From Chimonanthus salicifolius (taxonomy: Eukaryota; Streptophyta; Magnoliopsida; Laurales; Calycanthaceae), in contig CM023539.1 in the NCBI GenBank assembly GCA_013350335.1, positions 45,866,631-45,930,630 on the forward strand: DNA of 64,000 nucleotides, written 5' to 3'. A program made the position numbers and the translations under genes. How positions within the stretch are numbered: position 1 is the stretch's first letter; every line of letters begins with the position of its first letter. The notes under the pieces were generated by a model. The model was not told where the DNA came from. It saw only the letters and a program-made list of their open reading frames with translations, and made no database searches. This document shows positions 34,401-49,200 of this stretch, in pieces.

Positions 34401-37400
34401 CTACATAGTATATCTAGCTTTGTGTATCCTTTTGTACTTTCATCTTGCATTGTAATAATAAACAAGGTCATCAACCATGGTACAGGAGAGAAGTACCCAA
34501 ACCAAGAAATAAAAGTATACATCCCTCCACTTATTGGTATAATACACCTGATTCATCTTGAGTATAAGGTAATGTATCCTATACAAACCCTTGTTTTACC
34601 ATTACATCAACCAGCTTGCTTGTGTGCCTCCCAAGCCCAAGAAAAAGTCCTCATTTTGGATGTTAGATCCTTGACTTTATCAAGAATATGAGATTATATC
34701 CGTGTTTCTGTTGTTTCCACACACTTCTAACGTATGGCCTTGTTTAAAACCCCCTTTACCAGTGGAGTTCCATCATGAATGTTACAAAAAGATTGAAAAG
34801 CCTCCCGAAGTGCCTAAGCCTTTATTTCATTAGCATTTCCACTCTAGGTGGGAAAATGATGACTACGACACTTTTTATTCCCTAGAAACCTACATTATTG
34901 GCGGTGGCCTTGGTTCATGTTGTAGTCTCATTATCATTATTTTTTTATATTCCGCCCAATACTGTCATTCTCATTGATTTACCTACCTAATGTTACCACT
35001 CTGTTTTGTTGTGAAACCATTAGCTCCACAACCTTGAAGTTATTTCCTTGCAATTACTGACTTAATAGTGTTTTTTTCTTCTTCTTTTTGAAGTTTATTG
35101 GTAATCTTCAAAATGTTTTAGCCCCTTTATTGATAAAGAGAACATGGAAATGCACCAAGAACAAATTTGAAAGCAATGTGATAGGACTCATTGATCTTGC
35201 CATAGCTTAAATTGCTGAGAACATCAACATTCTCTCTTAAAAGAATATTTTGCAGTCAGATGCAGAAAAAACAAGCAAACTAGGGTAAATTAGGGCCGGC
35301 AGGAATTGGGGGTGTGACACGATGATAGGGGCAGAATATTGACTGCATTTTTCGAATTAGTTGGGTCAATGGAGTCAAATGGGGCTGAACTGAGAACAAT
35401 TAGGAGAGCTCTTCAGATATGGTCAAGTTTTAGGGGTGGTAATCTCATTATTGAAGGTGACTCAACTAATGCTATCTCCTGGGCTAATAATAGGAAACCC
35501 CCCCGTGGAGGTTGGTATGTACTGCTACGGACATTTGGAGTTTGTGTAATATGGGTAACATCACTTTCACTCATACACGCAAATTGTATCGCAGATTTCT
35601 TGGTGAAAGTTGATGTTCATCTACAATCACCGGCTTTGGAATTCTTTCATGTCGCCAACCTTGGGAGTTAAGGGTTTTGTTGTCGGGGTGGTTTACTGGT
35701 TGTATTTTCTTTATTTTCTTGCTTTATTTTGGCTCTTATTTTCCTTATTATTCTTCGTCGATCTGAGTATATTTCTCCTATACTCATTTCCTCCCTTTGT
35801 ATTCTCCCCTTATTTTAATGAAAGTTAACAGCTAATGTTAAAAAAAAAAAGAAGCAAACTAGGGTAAATTAGAAAAGGCACTGGAATACTGTTAGAGATG
35901 ATGTTGAGTTTTGTTGCCATCCCATGTTTTGCAAGCTAGCATTATGTTGTTAATACCTGTGTACCAGGCCATTTTGGGGATTTGAGATTTCTATGTGCAT
36001 CTCATTGACATCTTTAATTTCAAAGATATCATTTCATAAAAAATGACATCTTCATTTTTAATTGGCAACTTTAGGTGTCTATGCAACCCTGGACTTTGAA
36101 GATGGTGAACTACTTCTGAAGGACCAAATGCTTGTTGGTGCACAACATAGTTCCAATAAGGTCTTTTCAAGACCACTTAAGAAATTATGTCTTTAACATT
36201 CATTTGTTATTTATTTTCTATTATGAATCACATGCTTTATTTCTCATCATTGTTACCCTGAATGCGAGCTTATTGTTTTTTCTTATTTATTTGGCAGCTT
36301 GATTGTCTTGTATGTAGCTATTGTTTTCAATATATTGGCTCAATAGAACTCCAGATTGGGAGGAGACTTTATTTGCAGTCTTTAGGATTACCTACAAAGA
36401 AGGAACATGATCTTGAGACATCCTCACATTCTTCTGAAGAGTCTTGTCAGGATGAGATGCCTGATGAAGAGGATAGTATTTGCAGGAGTCATGATAATTT
36501 ATGGTCATGTTCTTCTGGTGATATGAAGGGCCATCTTCTTCCTAATGAGGTTATAGAGGCGCTAATGAATGGTGGAATGACTTTGCCACACTCAAAGCAG
36601 TTCATATTGCCTGATGTTGTTTCATGTCCTGGTGGCTGTGAAGAAGAACACTACTGCAGGTGACAAGATGATATCTTCTTCTCCTTCTTCTTTGACTCTT
36701 GAGTTCAAATTCTCTTTCTCTCTTTGTAATCCACATTTTGAAAGCAAAGATAAACCACATGCACAAGCACACAAATAAACATAGATAGATAGACAGAAAG
36801 AGGGGGTAGGTAGGCCTTTGTGTGTACGAGGCAAAATTATGCCCATCTCATTATCCTAAATGTAATATACAAGCCCCACCAAATTCATCTTATTCATTAA
36901 AGTATAGGAGATGTTATTATGGTGGAAAATTCCTTTGTAAGGGTACTCTAAAATAAAGTTTCAAATATGCAGAAGATGCTATTATGGCACAATTGATTAT
37001 TTCCTGCTGGTGAGTACCTACCCAGTTGCATGAAGGTTTTCCCTGTATTTGGCTAATCTTAATTATATGAAATATCTTTCTGTTTAACCTCAATCTGCGT
37101 CTTATATGCTTTGACATTTTGTTGAAATACTCCTGTTTTTTGCAGCAAATCATGTGCAGAGTCTGACTGGGAATTGTTTCACTCTTTGCTATGTACTGGA
37201 AAGAGGCCAGAATCCTCATGCAGAGAGGCACTTGTTAACTTCATAGAACATTCAAATGGTAAAATGCTAACTCCATAGTGTCGTGTTATTTTTCCTGATG
37301 TCTTTCATGTTAGGTTCTCAGTTCTTGAAAAAAAAATGTTTTCTGTTTTGCTACGCTTTTTCAAATGGATGTTTTCTGTTCGCTTCTGATTTCATTCATT

Positions 37401-40147
37401 TGATTATTTCCCAGCAACAAATGATATTTTCCTCCTTGCTGCCAAGGTACACTTGATTTTACTCTATTTCCATATGCTTTTTGAACTATAAAAAAATGCT
37501 TGAAAATGCACTGTGCCATTTGTGGCCGTAGGCTTGTTCAATATATTTGTGCTTGATGAGCCCCATTGATGTCCGAATTTCCACAATACATGATTAAGAA
37601 CACAGATTATACTTCTTTCACCCACTGGTTCACCCTCTACTGTCTCGTTTGAAAGATTAGGTATACACCAACACATAGTGGCAATTCAAGCATCTTAGAT
37701 GAAATGTAAGTGAATTTCTCTATAAAGGATGGTACACTGTTATCTTGCTTTGCTTTGTACCAGAAGGTACTTCATTTATAGTAACTTTCCTTTCTCTGCT
37801 TTCTGCTTTTACCTTATAAATAACTGTATTTTAGAAGAATGGCAGTACAGGATGCTTAGAGAAAAGAACCCAAAAAAAAAAAAAAAACTAGGCTTGTCAT
37901 GTAGTCCATGTAGAGAAACGAAAAATTACCATTTGTGTGTGAGAGGGGTGCTCTCTAATCTAAAGGTGCAAAGTTTCATGTGAAGTTTGTGCATTGGACA
38001 AAGCTAAATGAGGGCAATTTTTGTGTCATGACTTACTTTTGCATTTAAATAAATAATTAGAAGCTGAAATGTTCCATTCTCTGGTTGCCACAGTTAATTT
38101 CATTTACAATTTTAAAGTACAAGAAGTTGAAGTCAGCTAGTCTCAGAGAACAGAATCAACACATTAGGATAAATGGAATGGATGATTGGAGCTTTTCTTT
38201 GCTTATGTTGGCTTGGAAGCCAATATCAGTCGGATTTAAGAGAAGGTGAGTCTTGTTTACATCTGCTGCGTAATTTTCTTATGTTGCAGTCTTACATCCA
38301 AAAATTTTTAGATTTAGTTGATTCGTATACTGTATATAATTTTCCTAAGTGCACTACTTGTGTGTACAAATTTTTTTATTGTTTTTATTGAATATCTGCT
38401 GCTGCAGAGAACTTTATAACTGCACAACTGTGTGCACTATCATGGTTCTAATGTGTGCCATTTGTGCTAGTCCTGAGTCTCAGAGGCATTGGTGCCAACC
38501 ATGTACAGGTGCAATTTAGACTGATTCAACCCAGACCAAAAGTCAGGCTAGGTTCCGCTTGGCAGGGATCATGGCACATGTGAGGCTAAATTTCATGGTC
38601 TGATCTAAAATCAGGCTCACTTGGGTTGATGTGAGCTGTGACCAGATGAGAATAGATAAAATTCCATTGATTCCAACTGCATGTCGAATCTTAAGTGTGA
38701 ATGGGGGTGTGCTTGGATTGCATATTATCTCGATTTGATCTATTTTGACTGGTACTTGGCCAACCTAACCCATCCTGAACTTCAGCTGGAATTCTAAATT
38801 CTGGCAAGTCCAGTTGGGCCATGGTTGTGGGCCTGTCTCAAGAATACTTACCTCATTTCATTTAATGTCCATTTTGTACAATCATGTGGGACAACCATGG
38901 GGCCCACCTAGGGCCACGACTAATCATGAGATTGATAGGTTATGCTTGGACTTGGGTGGACTACGGTTACATGGATCACTAGATCCTCAATCATGGGACT
39001 TGGTCACATTTCACTGTACACAACATGCCCATGATTTGGGTTTGCTGGGTTAGGATTCTTTTATTTTCCAATATTAAATTATTAAGTATTTAATGCATTA
39101 AATAATCTTTTATTTTCTAATATTAAAATTTCTTTTATTAATGTATCGGGTCGATCTAGCTTTTTCTGTAATTGTATTTTGGGTATTCTCTATTCCTGTA
39201 TTTACTCCATGTCTTTTGTGGCTCTTCTGGGCCTGATTTTTTTTTGTCTTGCTTGTATGTTTGTTTATTATACTTTTCGGCACGACTTGTGGCTTTTTGT
39301 TTTTAATGAAATTACCATTTCCAAAAAAAATTATTTTATTTTTATAAAATTTATTAAGCAAAATATAAGTATTTATATGCAAAATTTTATCTTAATTGGT
39401 ATTTCATGTGTTTTCATGGAAATAATACAATTATATTAGAATATAAATCTTTAAACTTGAATTTTGTTGAGATTTTTGGATAGAGATCCACCCATAATCG
39501 AGTTTGGCAGTTCTGTGGATCACAGATTCACAGAATGCAGGCCATTTGATGGATCTAATGTAACCCTGGGGTAGACCACAAATCTTCTTGATTGTACGAT
39601 TTGGATTAATGAGCCTAAACAAACATTGGTGGAAAGGTATTAAGAAAAAAAATTAAAAGAAGCGGTGTCTTACTCCAAGGATGTAATTTCAGACATGATT
39701 GAATTGGATAGTGTCCAACTTAGGAAATGGGGATGGGTGGAAATGATTTCCCAGGTGGGGTTCATTTTTTTTTTAAAGAAGAATTACCAGTTCTTCAAAT
39801 CATATGTTATTGTAATAATAAGAATTTAACTCTTTCATATGCATTTGTAATGTTCCTGTAGGTGGTGGGACTGCATTGCATTGCCAGATGATGTTGACCG
39901 CTCTAACGAGGCATCATTTAGGATCCAAATAAAGGAACTAGCATTCACGGTAGAGACACTTTGGCAGCATAGTCTTATTCATGTATCATCACATATGTTG
40001 GGTAGTGTTTGGATTGTTAACCCTCTCAAAATCATAATTTTATGATATTTGTTGCACACAAAATGGCATATATTCTTTGTTTGTTATGCTTTGTACAGCT
40101 TCATTGCACCTATGGTGCCTTTTATTTATTAATACAGTTACTGTTTA

Positions 40148-40237
<90 letters not shown>

Positions 40238-43200
40238 GCCTGTTGTTTGTTGCCTCATCTTGACTGGTTGCTCATTTTGTATTTGCATGTTTTGGCACAG
40301 TTTAAACTCAATTCTGTCAGACAGTTAGTTTTGAATCCCTCTCAATAGTGCTCATATTTATCACAGTGCATATTAACATCCAGTTTTACAGTCAATTTTT
40401 CTCTCTCTCATGCTAGTATTATGCGCACAGAAACTTGCAAGAGTCTAGTTATTCAACTACCTTACTATGACAATCCTTTCAGGAGGAACATGTCAAGTTG
40501 TCAACGATCCCACACTTACATGGTGATGGTTAAAATAGTCCTTACATGAGATTGATGTTTATATTTTGACATTATTTCATGGATCAATTAAATAAATGTT
40601 TCACAAGGAAACACAAAAGATAAAAGTTAAGAATTTTCAACAATAATACCCGAATTAATGACCTTTTGACTGTGAACAGAACAGTTAAAAATGCTCATGT
40701 CCTGCACAATGGTGGAGCATAGTGGGACATTTTGAGTTTTGATGTAGAGTTAGGTTTGATCCCAATGCAATTCAACCACCAATTAACTAAGGAAAATACA
40801 TGTAGCGAAGACTAATCCTCAGCCAGGAGTACTTGCTTGAAAGGTGGGTGGGTTTCACACCAATGAAAGAACAGCTTCACAGCCGACAAAGTTTAACAAT
40901 ATCTCAAGTTTTGTTAGTCCTGTTTTAGTTTTCTCAATCAAGTCTTTTCTTTGGAGCAACCATTGTGATGCTATCCCAGCTGTTAATCCAGCCATCTGAG
41001 TTGGTAAAGCTCCTCCTCATGCCATCAGTTTTTTCTGGACTGCGAAAGAAAATCATGGTTAGCACTTGCTCTCTCTATATTTGGGCCTCAAAAGAGGTGG
41101 ATCATTTATTTCTTCACTACTCTCTCTTCCTCAGTTTGGATCTCTGTTTGAAGTTCATTGGTCGATGCCATCATCACTTGCTTCTCTATCCTATACTTGG
41201 ATGTGGTCTAAAGCCTCGTCGAAATTCTCTACCTTATGGCGTCTTGGTCTATTTGCGACTATTTGGAGTTTGTGGTGGGAAAGGAACAATAGAGTTTTCA
41301 GGGATCGAGAGGAGACTACGAAGGAGGTTAGCTACCAAGGCTAAATATGTTGCTTGGGCTTCATCACTCCATGAATTCCAGTGCTAGGGGATTCAGGAGG
41401 TTAGCTATTGTGTTTCTAACCACCTTAAAGGCACTACGATTTAGCTTAGGACCTCGCTTTATGATATGCCTTCTCAGGTACATGGTAGAGAGACGGGTCC
41501 AGTGGATTGAACCACCATACTTCTTTACATGTCCATTGCCATGCCAACAACACAACTTTGGGATCTCCTCTATCCTCCCTGTTTCTAAATGAAGTTTAAT
41601 AAAATTATCTTAACCCTGGAGCCAAAAGTTCTGCCTCCTGCCACCATCCCCTCATTCTAATAATACCACCAGTGGCTGAAGGCCCTTAATGAATGCCACA
41701 CTACTTGCTTTGACTTTGTTTTATAATAATAGCATCTGCACTCCTGTTGGTAATGATTTAATTTTAAAATTTTATGGTTCAGTTTGAATGATTATGTTTT
41801 TTAGTCTATTTTTTTGGACATAGTGACTATATTTTTTTAGTGAGGTGCTCAGAAAACAACAAAAGGATAAAAGGAATTTTAATCAAAGAGTGATCAAGTA
41901 CAAATGCTAACCAATCAGCTTTGAACTGATAAAATTTTTAAAAATAGAAAAGGAAGAAAGGCCATGGGTATAGAAGAGAGAATACAAATGTGCTCAATTT
42001 CCCAGGATCAAACCAGCCCCCTTGGACAAGCTAATTTGCCTGCTTCAAAATTACCTGACCTATGAATTTGAAAAAACTGGAAAATTACAGAGGTTGATAT
42101 AATTCTTGAACTAAATCTCTTATCTTTGTGGATAATTAATATTTAGCCTCCTTTATCTTTTCATTTCACAAATCATTTATGAAATAACAATGAAAAATGG
42201 TAATGGCCGGGCTGTTGACGGGTTAGGTTCAGGCCGGACCTCCCTTGGTCATGGTCAGGGTTCCACTAAGCAAACAAATTAGGCTGAGTCAATCCTATAA
42301 CAAAGTAAACCTCAAAAAAGATGACCCGACCTATTTGAAAAGAGGAGTGGGTCAGGTCGGGCCAATCTGGTTAGTGTCTCAATATTGTTAATTGGGTAGA
42401 TAGGAGTAATCAATTGTATGGGTTAGAGAATCCTTTTTACTGAAATATAATGGTACATGTCCATGTACATGTATGAATACAAAGTGCATGTGATTCAAGA
42501 GTAAGTTTTAGGATGAGGTTAATGATATCATTGACATCTCCTTGCCATTTTTCTTATTTTTTAAAAAAAAAACTTTCAAACTAAAATTAAGTATCTTGTG
42601 AAATTTATACTAAAAAAATAAAGAGAATACGCCATTTAAAGAAGTTAGCAAGTAAAATATAAATGTAATAAAAAATCTCAACAACCTTATGACTGTCTTT
42701 AATTCTTGCCATATGATTCACGAAACAAATTATAGAGTAGGGGACAATGTGCCCAGGTGAAACCCACCCCGTTGACACCCCTAGTAATAGGTGTTTCTTC
42801 TAGGGTACTTGTGCCTTCAGGTAGTAGCTTAAGCTGGAATCCGTTTTGCTGATTTGTGAACGTTAGAAGTATAAATATTAAAACGGTATTAATTTGCATG
42901 TCCTGTCTAAAAAGGTATAAATTTAAAACTATGAATTTATATTCCTGTCTCAAATAATATAAACATTAAAACAGCATTAATTTACCTGTTCTGGTGCCTT
43001 CAGTAAACTTAACCCCTCTTGCTGCATTGGTTCTTAGTACAGTCACTGCAAATTGAACTTGATGTACTTCTGTCATTAGTTATTTTAACTGCATTGAGAG
43101 AAGAAGTGCACCTTTTCTGTTTTTTGGTGAAAAGGAAATGCACATCTTGTGGCTAATCAAAAGTTACAATAGTCATCATCTAGAAATGCCTCAGTGTGAG

Positions 43201-46200
43201 AGTTTTGTTCAATCCAGTATGTTGGCCTTTAATGGTAGACTTTTGGTATATTGAGTTGGTTGTGTATATCACTGTTCTTTGAGACTTCTTATTCTAAGGA
43301 ATGAGTGGAATTTTCCAGTCACTGCAACTTCTCAAGGAAGCCATCTTCGACAAGGAATGTGCACCCTGTATCCTTTTCATGGCCACCACTCTTCTTTGAG
43401 TTTAGTACTTCTACAAAGTTGAAATGGGCTTTTCCCTTATGAAATTATTGTCTCCTTGACTCTGCTTAAGTATTTTCACTTGAAATCTATGGGCATATTA
43501 TTGGCATGTTTGAGCTAAATAATCTGTAAGTTGTGTTATTCTGGATTTTTTTTCCCTGCCTTTCCATATATGCAGCAGAAATGATCATGATACACCAGAG
43601 GTGATACACTGATTTTTGGCAATCCAAGTATTAGTCTAATGGGCGCCACTGGGGATGAGGAATTCCTTCATAATGTTTCAGATCGGAGGACCCGAAGTAT
43701 CATATTAGTCTACAAATAGAAGGTTATGGAACAGAAAAAATGAAAATGACAATAATCAATGAAATAAATGCTAGACATCATATCTTTCTTTCAATCTGGA
43801 ATATTTAGGCCATCTTCATCCACTATAGATTGCATCTGATAAATGAAGTGGATTGCTAAACTGTGGTCCCAAACTGTATATGCCTAAAAACATGCAGATT
43901 TGGACCGCCGGGCTTCCACAAGTTTTATTTTAATAAGAATGATATTTTTTAATGTTATGGGATCAGTGGCTATCTTGACAATGATTTTTAAATGTAAGTC
44001 TATTCTCTTTTCTAAGGGAAATAGTATTGGTTTCTCCAAATCTGGAAAGATTTACACCCTGTTTGGTATCTAGAATAATTGAGAATAGGAATGATTCTGA
44101 GAAAGTGTATTTTGTAGAAAGAATGGTTATGAAAAAGTTAACTGAAAATGACTTTGATTTTTTTTTTTTTGCCCTTAACTGAATGAGAACCATTTTCATT
44201 CTATCATGAATGGGCTACCAAACAGATCCTTAGTCTTTCATGTCGGACAGTTCTTATTACTTGCTAATGCAATTGCATGGATCTTTGTGTAGTGATTTGG
44301 TTGTAGCTTCGCCAGTTGAAGATTATTTTATCTATATTGATGATCTTCCACATCCAGAAAAGGTTTAGACAGTCATCAAATTTTGTTTTTTTCCCCCCTA
44401 AAAAAGTGTCAATCTGATTTTTTTTCTGCTATTTCAATGACTTTGTAACATAACAAATTGTAGGTAGAAGCTGAGACAGTAACGCGCTGCTTTCTGGATG
44501 CTCTCGGTGATGACTATTCAGCTTGTTGTCAAGGTACAGATGCAAATAAGTGAACAATTTAATGTCTGAAATTGCCTAATGCAGTGATATTTGTAATTTC
44601 TTTTCCTTCGTCTTCAACCTTAAAATTTCAATTTTCATGGCCAACATAGCCAAAAAAAAAATTTATGACCGAAGGTGTCCAGGTGTCTCGCCCCACTTAT
44701 CCTTCGGGGAATGTGCACGCAGCAGTGGGACCTTACTCTGTATATATCCCACGGAGAGTGGCCCTTCATTGGAGTCACCAGGGATTGAACCCCAGACCTC
44801 AATCCTGAAGTCTTGTGTCTCAACCACTAGGCCAACCACTTGGGGTTGCCAACATAGCCATTTGAATCAACGTATTTTGGTCATTGGAACATAAAAACAC
44901 TTTTGGGCTTGAGTGGAAAAGTAGAATTCAGAAACCCTTTAAAAGAATAATAATAGTAAATGAAAAATAAAAAGTACAACTCAGAAAGGTGATGCCAATT
45001 GTATGATGATGATATCAATGACAACTTTGTAACTTTTGAGAACATCTTAGACATGTAAAGCTGAAGATTGATCTTGTCATAATCTTCCCCCCTACATTTA
45101 GGCGACTGGATTGTGGACCACCCATCTTTAAACAAAAATCACTAGCTTATCACTCTAAAAGTAACATAGAAATAGAAAATAGTGGATGTTTATCCCTGTC
45201 TGTGTTGTACTAGAAGTGCCAGTGCATCTTCTCAGTGCTTACTTGGCAAGAAGAAATCCATTAGGGTTTTCTGTTCAAAGTGGTTCTGTCAGCCTGTATG
45301 GCATCCTTCTCCCTTCATATGTTGCTGGCTGTATCAACAGTGACACTTATTAACTGCCCACCCATAATTGACCACATCCTTCTTACAAGCACTTGGATGC
45401 AAGCTATTCTCCATCTTGATTTGGTCTAGATCTTGTCGTAACAAACATCTTAAAAAAGGATTCTCTCGTCATCATCATTATCATTAGCCAAAATCTAATC
45501 TACTTGGGTCTGCCTTTCGATTTCTACTTCTACATATGACTCTATCATAAACCATAATCAGTCACCCCACTATCTATCCTGTCTTTTTTTATCCCTTCTC
45601 TTCACATTTTCAGTGGTCTGCCTCTCCTCCTTTTGCCTGCAATTTGTAACTTCTTGACTCCATGTATTAGGGGCCATCTCTTGTCTATTACTTGTATAGC
45701 CAAACCACCTCAAATGAGTTTCTCTTATTTTTGTCATCTATTGGAGCCATTTTTAAGTTATCTCTAATGTGATCATTTCTAACTCTTACCTTTAAAGTTA
45801 TTCCACTCATTCAATGTAGCATGTGCATCTCCATTACCCTAACTTTGTCTAACTACCTTTTTTCATTGCCAACACTCTGCTCCATAGAGCAATGTGAGTC
45901 TAATAACTATTTTGTGAGACTCTTTTATTGTACAAACTCCACTAGCTTGTCTACATTTTGTCTACCCCACTCTCATACTATTAGTTGTATTCAAGTCGGA
46001 TCCTCCATGAAATTCTATTATATAGCCCAAGTATCTAAACTTCTAGGAGTGCGATTCTAAGTCATTTCCACTTTTAATCCAATCTCATTAAAGTTACACT
46101 CCATGTATTCTTTTTTTGTTCTACTAATTCTTAGACCATTTGTCTAAAAAATTGTCCCTCCAAGATTCCAACTTAATATTGAGTTATTGTTTCAATTCAC

Positions 46201-49200
46201 TAATCAATACTATATTATTTGCAAAAAGTATACACCACAGGACTTCATCTTGAATTCTTGATGTTAAGTTATCCATGATTAACGCAAATAGGTACATGCT
46301 AAATATAAACCCTTTGTGGAGTCCCACTCCAACTAGCAACTCTATTGTCTCTTCACACAGTTCTAACATTGGCAGTTGCATTGTCGTCTATATCATGTAT
46401 AATCTCTACTTATCCATTAGAATTGCATTTATTTTATTTTTTTAAATGGTTCATATATTAATAGATAAAGAGGCACTAGAGGTGCAAATACAAAAATAAA
46501 AATCAGATAAGAAATAACTATGAAAACAAATGGTTCATATATTAATAGATAAAGAGGCACTAGAGGTGCAAATACAAAAATAAAAATCAGACTAGAAATA
46601 ACAAGCAACAATAACTAGAAAGCAAACCACTCTTAGAGGAAGCCAACAAATTCCTTGGAAACTCTATTATAAGCCATTTTAGGTTGATAATACCATGTGG
46701 GTTGTGCCTCTTCTATCTAATTTTTTTTACGAGTTGCCCTAGTACAAAAATAGCTTTTGTTGACCTACTTGGCATTAACCAAATTGACTTTCTAATATAC
46801 TTGGCTCCTGTCTTAAACAAGACTTTATTACCCTCTCCCAAAGTTTCAAAGTGTGACATATGAGTTTAAATATCTCCTTTGTTCTTATAGAAAGGGACAA
46901 ATATACTTTTGCATCACTCACTACGTATTCTTTATGAGGTTAAAATTTTGTTGAATAATCAAGTCAACCAACAAACTCCCATTTCACCTAGTACAATACA
47001 AGTCTCATTAGGAATACTATCTGGTCTTAGCGCTTTATGTTTCTTCATTTTATCTTCTAATGCTAGGTGTACTGCTTTTAATATTTTGTTCACCATCCCT
47101 TCATTTGCTACTCCTTCCATATGAACATCACTTTCAAATTTTGTGTTCAAAAGGTTTTTAAAATATGTTTCTGACCTATTCTTTACTTCATTATCTTTAA
47201 CTAAGACCTTTTAGTTTTTGTCCCTACTACATCGTATGTGATCATGATCTCTACTCTTGTCTCGACCTTATTGAGTTTATAAATTCCCTTTTCTCTTTCA
47301 TTTATTCCTAATTGTGCATATAAGTCATCATAGCCTTTGTATTCAGCTTTGTTTACAATTTTATTAGCAATGTTCTCGCTTTCTTGTAATTCTCCCTTTC
47401 TTCCATCTTCCTCGTTTTTTTTCCATAGCTTGAATTAGGTTTTCTTCTCATTAATAGGCCTTTTCACATCTGTGTTTTATCATCACTTGTCTTTATGCAA
47501 ATCCATTTTAATTCCTCTAGTTTCAACTACAACCCCTTTGGCTATTTCTTTAATAAGCCTAGACATTTTGCTCCACAACTCTTTAGGGTTCAAATCACCA
47601 CCCCTTTTCAAATTTCACCACCTAATTTCCGGAGAATTCTTTGTTGTTTCTTTATTGATTTACTCTTAATATACACATCCCAAACTATAAGTCTATGTTT
47701 GTGTTCTAAGCCCTTCTCCATGAATGACTCTAAAATCTTTGTAGAGTCACTTCCATACGTCCAAGTAGAAAGTAATCTATTGGAGACCGATACTACCCAC
47801 TTTAAATGTAATATGGTATTCCTCTTTCTTTTGGAAAACACTCCACTCGCTAGGGGATGGGATTCATTCACGTGCATTCCTGCTTGCACTACAAAAAGCT
47901 CCGGTCTTAATGCCCCTACTACTGTTGTGCAGCCTTTCCTCGGGTTCGTAGAGTCGGGTTTCCTGTTTACCCACAACGGAGGAGCCGCCCATATTTGTTA
48001 TGGAAAATTCAAAGGCTACTGCAAATTCAAGAGTTGATTCCCCCATGTCGTTTCCTTCTCCATATCGATGCACTCCATATGTGATCCTATACCCATCATT
48101 ACTACTTCCCACATGACCATTTAAGTTGCCCCCAATTATAATACTCTCATCTTTAGGTGTGTTTTGCACTAAATCATCCATCAGTCTCTCCTAATGCGGT
48201 TGAGGTGCAATACACACTTTTAATATTTAGGGTTTCATAATCTTGAATAATTTTTATCATGATAATCTCTTATTGGGTTTTTTTTTTACTTCTACAATCT
48301 TCTCTTTTATAACACCATTAACCACTGTTCTCTTCTAACAAATATTGTAAGTTATAGTTAATAACGTGCATGAAGGGCTTTTAGTTCTTTTCATGCAGTT
48401 GTAAGCTTGAATATGTTAAATGATGATGCTTACTCTCATAACTGGTTTTACCAATATTGATATTTTGTTTGCTCATATGGGATAAGTGTATTGAATTGTC
48501 TCTCTCCTAATGCAATGTACTTTTGTTTATGATTTTTGAATCAGGAGTTATGTTTAAGTAACCTGATCTGGTTTAGATTATATGATGTATCTGAACTGTA
48601 ATTTCGGATTTCTGTTGGACCTGGACTTATTCCCCTCCAAAATAAAGGTGTCTGCACTATTTTCCAAATATATTATGATCTCAGCATACTGGACACTAAA
48701 AGAAATAAAAAGACACTTAAAAATTGTTCTCATTCAAAAGCTGGTTATCCTTGCATAAACTGGCTTTTTCCAAAGTAATAAAATACTATTGCTGGCATTC
48801 ATAACTAAAATTTATGAGTTGCTGGTCATAAGTCTCGAAAAGAAGCAGAAGCCTAATTGGCAGATCGACATCAAGATAAGAAATCTTTTTTTGCTGCATG
48901 TTCTTTCTCAGTTGTCAACATTATATAATGACATTTCTTCCATGCATGTTTGTATTAGGCACAGCTTTCTTTCCTTTGCAGAGTTGTATGAATCATTCTT
49001 GCTGTCCAAATGCAAAGGCATTTAAAAGAGATGAGGTAACACCTAAGCTTCAAGTTCCAAATGCAAGTACAATCCCCTTTTTTTGTGTGGGCTGGGGGGG
49101 TGTTAAATAAATTTTATTAATAAGGAAAGATACATGATGCACAAGTAGAGCATCCTAATTTATAAAGAAGCATACCATCAAAGTATACAAATGATTCTAA

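Noticed and set aside
34320..34691. 123-codon frame in ATXR2 intron 2
   Set aside because: It has no recognisable domain, odd composition and no splice connection; it is treated as a chance frame.
40042..40263. Open frame with a long Tyr-Ile run
   Set aside because: It is a translation of the (TA)n microsatellite in an ATXR2 intron.
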